From contig JALGVJ010000033.1 in NCBI GenBank assembly GCA_029838195.1, positions 1 through 37,815 on the forward strand: a stretch of 37,815 nt of DNA. The letters are read 5' to 3'. The notes below the pieces were generated by a model that searched no databases, was not told the DNA's origin, and saw nothing but the letters and a program-made list of their open reading frames with translations. Shown piece after piece: positions 34,557 to 37,815 of this stretch (position 1 is the first letter of the stretch; every line of letters begins with the position of its first letter). Both the position numbers and the translations under genes were made by a program. Source of the stretch: Promethearchaeota archaeon (GTDB taxonomy: Archaea > Asgardarchaeota > Lokiarchaeia > Sigyniarchaeales > SOKP01).

Positions 34557-35270
34557 ATGGAAAAGAATCGAAAAATTGTTATTAAATTAGGAGGATCCCT
34601 CTTATTCTCCCAAAATGAAGAAATTAACGTAGAAAAATTAAATGAATTTTGCAATATCGTGAAAAAGGATAAAAATTTCAAAAAAATTATCATTGTTTGT
34701 GGAGGAGGACGAATCGCAAGAAAATACATAACGGTTATGAGAAAATTCACGAAAAATGAAGCCGCATGTGATATAGTAGGAATTGAATTATCTCGCATTA
34801 ATTCTCGCCTTCTCATTTCCTTCTTAGGTGATATCGCCTATCCCATAGTACCAACACTCATGGATGAGGTCGCACTTGCAGCTTTAACAAATAAAATCAT
34901 CGTGATGGGGGGCTTGCAGCCCGGCCAATCCACTACCAGCGTGGCAGTAGAGGTGGCTGAATTCTTGAACGTTAAGGATTTGATTATTTTAACAGATGTT
35001 CAAGGAATTTACGAAAAAGATCCCAAGAAATTTCCCAATGCGAAATTATTTAAAAAAATAACTCCTGAAGAGTTATCTAGCATCATATTTCAAGAGACGG
35101 GCACTCAGCAAGCTGCTGCAGGAGAATATAGAATTTTTGATGCTGTTTCCTTCCAATTAATAAAAAGAAGTCATATCAGAGTCATTATAATGTCAGGACA
35201 AGACCTCTCGAATTTTAAAAAGTTTTGGAAGGGAGAAAAAGAATTCATTGGTACCATCATTGAACCGTGA
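34557..35270 (+). CDS. pyrH: UMP kinase (archaeal type)
   Basis: A 237-residue amino-acid-kinase-fold enzyme that converts UMP to UDP with ATP. KIVIKLGGSLLF is at the N-terminus, followed by VCGGGRIARKYI, IVMGGLQPGQSTTSVA, ILTDVQGIYEKDP and the C-terminal GTIIEP. Order and spacing follow archaeal PyrH closely. MfnE-like kinases share the fold, but the PGQSTTSVAVEVAEFL and TDVQGIYEKDP segments fit UMP kinase better. It is a few residues longer than usual, with an insertion around residues 170-190. It is divergent from pantoate kinase and 134 bases before the AOR gene. Confidence 0.92.
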   Translation: MEKNRKIVIKLGGSLLFSQNEEINVEKLNEFCNIVKKDKNFKKIIIVCGGGRIARKYITVMRKFTKNEAACDIVGIELSRINSRLLISFLGDIAYPIVPTLMDEVALAALTNKIIVMGGLQPGQSTTSVAVEVAEFLNVKDLIILTDVQGIYEKDPKKFPNAKLFKKITPEELSSIIFQETGTQQAAAGEYRIFDAVSFQLIKRSHIRVIIMSGQDLSNFKKFWKGEKEFIGTIIEP

Positions 35271-35404
35271 TCTCGATGTCTAACGTGTATTCCTTTCTTA
35301 CCCCTATCATTTCTTCAAGAACCCCTCTTTTATTAAAAACCTTAAATTATAATGAACATTTTCTTTCTTAATTTAATTGTTCTTACCCCATCTCTTAAAA
35401 GGTA

Positions 35405-37600
35405 ATGTCCTTGAAACTAATAGAAAAAAGTTATGACACTCAAGAAATTGAACGAGGATACGCCAACCGCACCCTCTATATCAATCTAACAACCAAAAAA
35501 ATCGCTCTCAAACCAGTAACCAATGAAATGAAAGAAAAATTTGTCGGAGGGAGAGGATTTAATCTCTGGTTAATGTGGAATGCCCTGCCTAAACATAAAA
35601 TCGTCCGGTGGAATGATCCCGAAAATGAAATATGTATAGGAAATGGCCCATTAGGAGCAAGTACCTTTTACCCTGGAGCAGGAAAATCCGTTGTCACATC
35701 GATATCTCCCCTCACGGGGCTCATCATCGATTCCAATGTCGGAGGGTATTTTGGCTCCCACTTGAAATTCTCTGGATTTGATGCCTTAGAAATCCAAGGA
35801 AAATCCAATAAAGAAGTCATCATATTCATTAATGGAGAAGAAAATTCCATTTCCATCGAGGCAGCACCAAGCACGCTGCCTAGATATTCCCACTTATTAA
35901 CTCAAGAACTCACAGAAAAATATGCCAAGGATTCTAGTGAAAGTGCTAAACAACACGTTTCGGTCGTTTCAACGGGTCCCGCAGCAAAATATTCAAAATG
36001 GGGTATGCTGAATTTTTCTTGGTATAATCGGAAGAGGAAATGGGCCTCTTGTAAGCAAGCTGGTCGAGGAGGCACTGGAACCGTGTTTGCTGATAAAAAC
36101 ATTAAAGCTATCATTTGTAGATCTCCAAAAATGGATTCCCGCAAGTTAAATCCCGCAGATCTCGAAACTCTTATGAAAATAGGACACCAACATCAAAAAG
36201 AGATTGTCCGCTTGGACCCCGGCCAAAATCAAATGCGCTTTGTGGGAACTGGATATTTGCCCGATATAATGAATCTTATGGATTTATTACCCACTGAAAA
36301 TTTCCGATTTGGCCATCATCCCGAAATTGATGATAAAAACATTCCATTTAATAGACAAACTTGGGCGAAGCTTTTTGGAGTAAACTCGGGTCAAGGAGCA
36401 GATGGATGTTGGTTAGGGTGTACTCTTAGTTGTTCTCATTTCGTAAAAGAATACCGCGTGAAAACTGGTCCTTTTAAGGGACAAAAAGTGGTCGTGGATG
36501 GGCCAGAATATGAAACCATAGCTGGGTGCGGCTCTAATTGGGGGGTTTGGGATCCTGAATGGGTGCTTGAAGTAAATTTTTACTGCGATACCTATGGATT
36601 GGACACCATTAGTGTTGGAACGGGAATTGCATTCGTCATGGAATGCTATGAAACAGGAATCTTGAACAAGGAAATTACGGGAGGCTTAGAATTAAAGTTT
36701 GGAAATGCCAAAGCTGCTTTAGAATTGCTCCATCAAATAGCACGGGGAGAAGGATTCGGAATGATTGTAGGACAAGGTATTCGAGAAATGAAACGGATTT
36801 TTGCGGCTCAATATGGGGCATCTCCCCAATTCCTCCAAGATATTGGAATGGAGCATAAAGGATTAGAGTTCTCTGAATATGTGACTAAAGAAAGCCTTTC
36901 TCAACAAGGAGGATATGGTCTTACCAATAAGGGCCCGCAACACGACGAAGCTTGGCTCATTTTTGAAGATATCGTGAGGAATTCCATCCCCTCTTTCGAA
37001 GATAAAGCAGCTGCTCTAACGTGGATGCCTTACTGGAGAACATTCTTTTCATTAGCTGGCTTGTGCAAACTTCCCTGGAATGATGTCATTGATCCCAAAA
37101 ATTTTGATGTACCAATACGCGACCCTAATACGGGTGAACTACTCCAAGCTAAAATACTTTACCACGTGGAATGGTATGCTAAATATTTTGAAGCCATGAC
37201 CGGTAAAAAAACAAGCATCGACGATTTAATTTGCATGTCTGAAAGAGTCTATACTTTTCAAAGAATTTTTAACATCCGTCAAGGCGGAGGTCTAAAAGAA
37301 CATGACTCCAATCTTCCCTATCGCGCAATGGGGCCCGTTACAATCCTCGAATATGAAAGCCGGGCAGAAAGATACGATTCCCAATTAAAAGAACACCTCG
37401 GTATTGTTCCTTCCCGCTTACCTACGGAAGAAAAGATAAAACTCCTACGAAAATATAGAGAAACTCAATATGAAAAACTCCAAGAGGCCGTCTATAAAAA
37501 ACGCCGCTGGTCTCCCCGTGGGTGCCCTACTATTGAATTGGTGAAAGAACTCGGAATTAATCACGAAGATATCATCGAATTAATTAAACCTTTTCAATGA
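35405..37600 (+). CDS. aor: Aldehyde:ferredoxin oxidoreductase family protein
   Basis: A 731-residue tungstopterin enzyme of the AOR family, clearly longer than classic AOR (about 605). The N-terminal block includes KFVGGRGFNLWLMWN and the cofactor-binding GNGPLGAS and AGRGGTGTVFADKNIKAI. The [4Fe-4S] ligands are Cys335, Cys339 and Cys343 (CWLGCTLSC) and probably Cys554 (LCKLPWND). The first two Cys are three residues apart instead of the usual two. These enzymes oxidise aldehydes, or in some branches reduce carboxylates or activated aromatics, with ferredoxin. The substrate here is unknown. It is a single gene with no partner subunit beside it; a MoaD/ThiS-like protein at 15786 could help make its cofactor. 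A weak SD (AAAGGT) is very close to the ATG. Confidence 0.9.
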   Translation: MSLKLIEKSYDTQEIERGYANRTLYINLTTKKIALKPVTNEMKEKFVGGRGFNLWLMWNALPKHKIVRWNDPENEICIGNGPLGASTFYPGAGKSVVTSISPLTGLIIDSNVGGYFGSHLKFSGFDALEIQGKSNKEVIIFINGEENSISIEAAPSTLPRYSHLLTQELTEKYAKDSSESAKQHVSVVSTGPAAKYSKWGMLNFSWYNRKRKWASCKQAGRGGTGTVFADKNIKAIICRSPKMDSRKLNPADLETLMKIGHQHQKEIVRLDPGQNQMRFVGTGYLPDIMNLMDLLPTENFRFGHHPEIDDKNIPFNRQTWAKLFGVNSGQGADGCWLGCTLSCSHFVKEYRVKTGPFKGQKVVVDGPEYETIAGCGSNWGVWDPEWVLEVNFYCDTYGLDTISVGTGIAFVMECYETGILNKEITGGLELKFGNAKAALELLHQIARGEGFGMIVGQGIREMKRIFAAQYGASPQFLQDIGMEHKGLEFSEYVTKESLSQQGGYGLTNKGPQHDEAWLIFEDIVRNSIPSFEDKAAALTWMPYWRTFFSLAGLCKLPWNDVIDPKNFDVPIRDPNTGELLQAKILYHVEWYAKYFEAMTGKKTSIDDLICMSERVYTFQRIFNIRQGGGLKEHDSNLPYRAMGPVTILEYESRAERYDSQLKEHLGIVPSRLPTEEKIKLLRKYRETQYEKLQEAVYKKRRWSPRGCPTIELVKELGINHEDIIELIKPFQ

Positions 37601-37815
37601 AATTAAATTAATCCCGTTCCTTCTATTTAAGGTGTAATTTTTCTCCCTAAAATTCTTTCAAAAAAGGCTAAAGAAAAAAAACCATGAAATTTCTTTTTTT
37701 TGGGATATTAAAAATAATTTAAACATATTCACTTTTTTTTTTGCTTATTTTCTCCTTTTTCAACCCCTTCTTACCAATTCTTTACATCTATCGAAATCCA
37801 GAGTAATCTCAGAAT

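Noticed and set aside
34557..35270. MfnE-like kinase of methanofuran synthesis, suggested by nearby mfnB
   Set aside because: Same fold, but the PGQSTTSVAVEVAEFL, TDVQGIYEKDP and C-terminal GTIIEP segments fit archaeal UMP kinase better.
1..37815. CRISPR arrays, insertion sequences, prophage or integrase genes
   Set aside because: No regularly spaced repeats, transposase or integrase motifs, or paired terminal repeats were seen on reading both strands.

Overview
The window looks like a piece of an AT-rich archaeal chromosome, most likely from an Asgard archaeon (Promethearchaeota, Lokiarchaeia-like). The archaeal assignment is firm. It rests on a group II chaperonin (thermosome), a multi-OB-fold RPA with a zinc finger, archaeal-type UMP kinase and pantoate kinase, MfnB of methanofuran synthesis, the CODH/ACS corrinoid protein CdhE, BHB-type tRNA introns, TATA-box promoters and GGTGA Shine-Dalgarno sites. 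The Asgard part is an inference from a tandem Roadblock-like protein, a RING-like zinc protein, and large TPR and coiled-coil proteins.

Positions 1-9500 form a redox and oxygen-defence region with both intact and decaying genes. Intact genes are the ferredoxin:thioredoxin reductase catalytic subunit overlapping a glutaredoxin, a second CxxC thioredoxin-fold protein, an iron-sulfur flavoprotein, an NADH:rubredoxin oxidoreductase fused to a rubredoxin domain, and two stand-alone rubredoxins. Three relics can be read between them: the C-terminal half of an NADPH thioredoxin reductase, an HdrB/D-like CCG-domain Fe-S protein with its first cluster ligands replaced, and a collapsed flavodiiron protein carrying a small hairpin insertion. 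An acyl-CoA dehydrogenase closes the region.

Positions 9500-24900 hold mostly housekeeping genes and cell-architecture candidates. They are a GmhB-like HAD phosphatase, a LolD/MacB-type ABC ATPase with its FtsX-like permease, a long coiled-coil protein, RNase Z, a MoaD/ThiS-like sulfur carrier ending GGK, a TPR protein whose natural N-terminus may be interrupted by an amber codon, CdhE, ArgH, the thermosome, Tsr3 and a tandem Roadblock-like protein.

Positions 25000-26100 hold three tRNA genes: Leu(UAG), Glu(UUC) and Asn(GUU). The Glu gene carries two introns, one of them in the D-loop with a readable bulge-helix-bulge.

Positions 26100-37800 hold an unrecognised protein, a PfkB sugar kinase, RPA, a HisA-like protein, a RING-like zinc protein, MfnB-GNAT-ProC in a run, pantoate kinase, UMP kinase and a tungsten-type aldehyde:ferredoxin oxidoreductase with unusual Cys spacing. 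CdhE, MfnB, the AOR and the MoaD-like carrier together suggest an anaerobe with a C1-pterin/Wood-Ljungdahl metabolism and ferredoxin-linked aldehyde oxidation. The first 9.5 kb suggest its oxygen-defence and disulfide-reduction equipment is being remodelled. No CRISPR array, rRNA gene, transposase or recognisable insertion sequence was seen.
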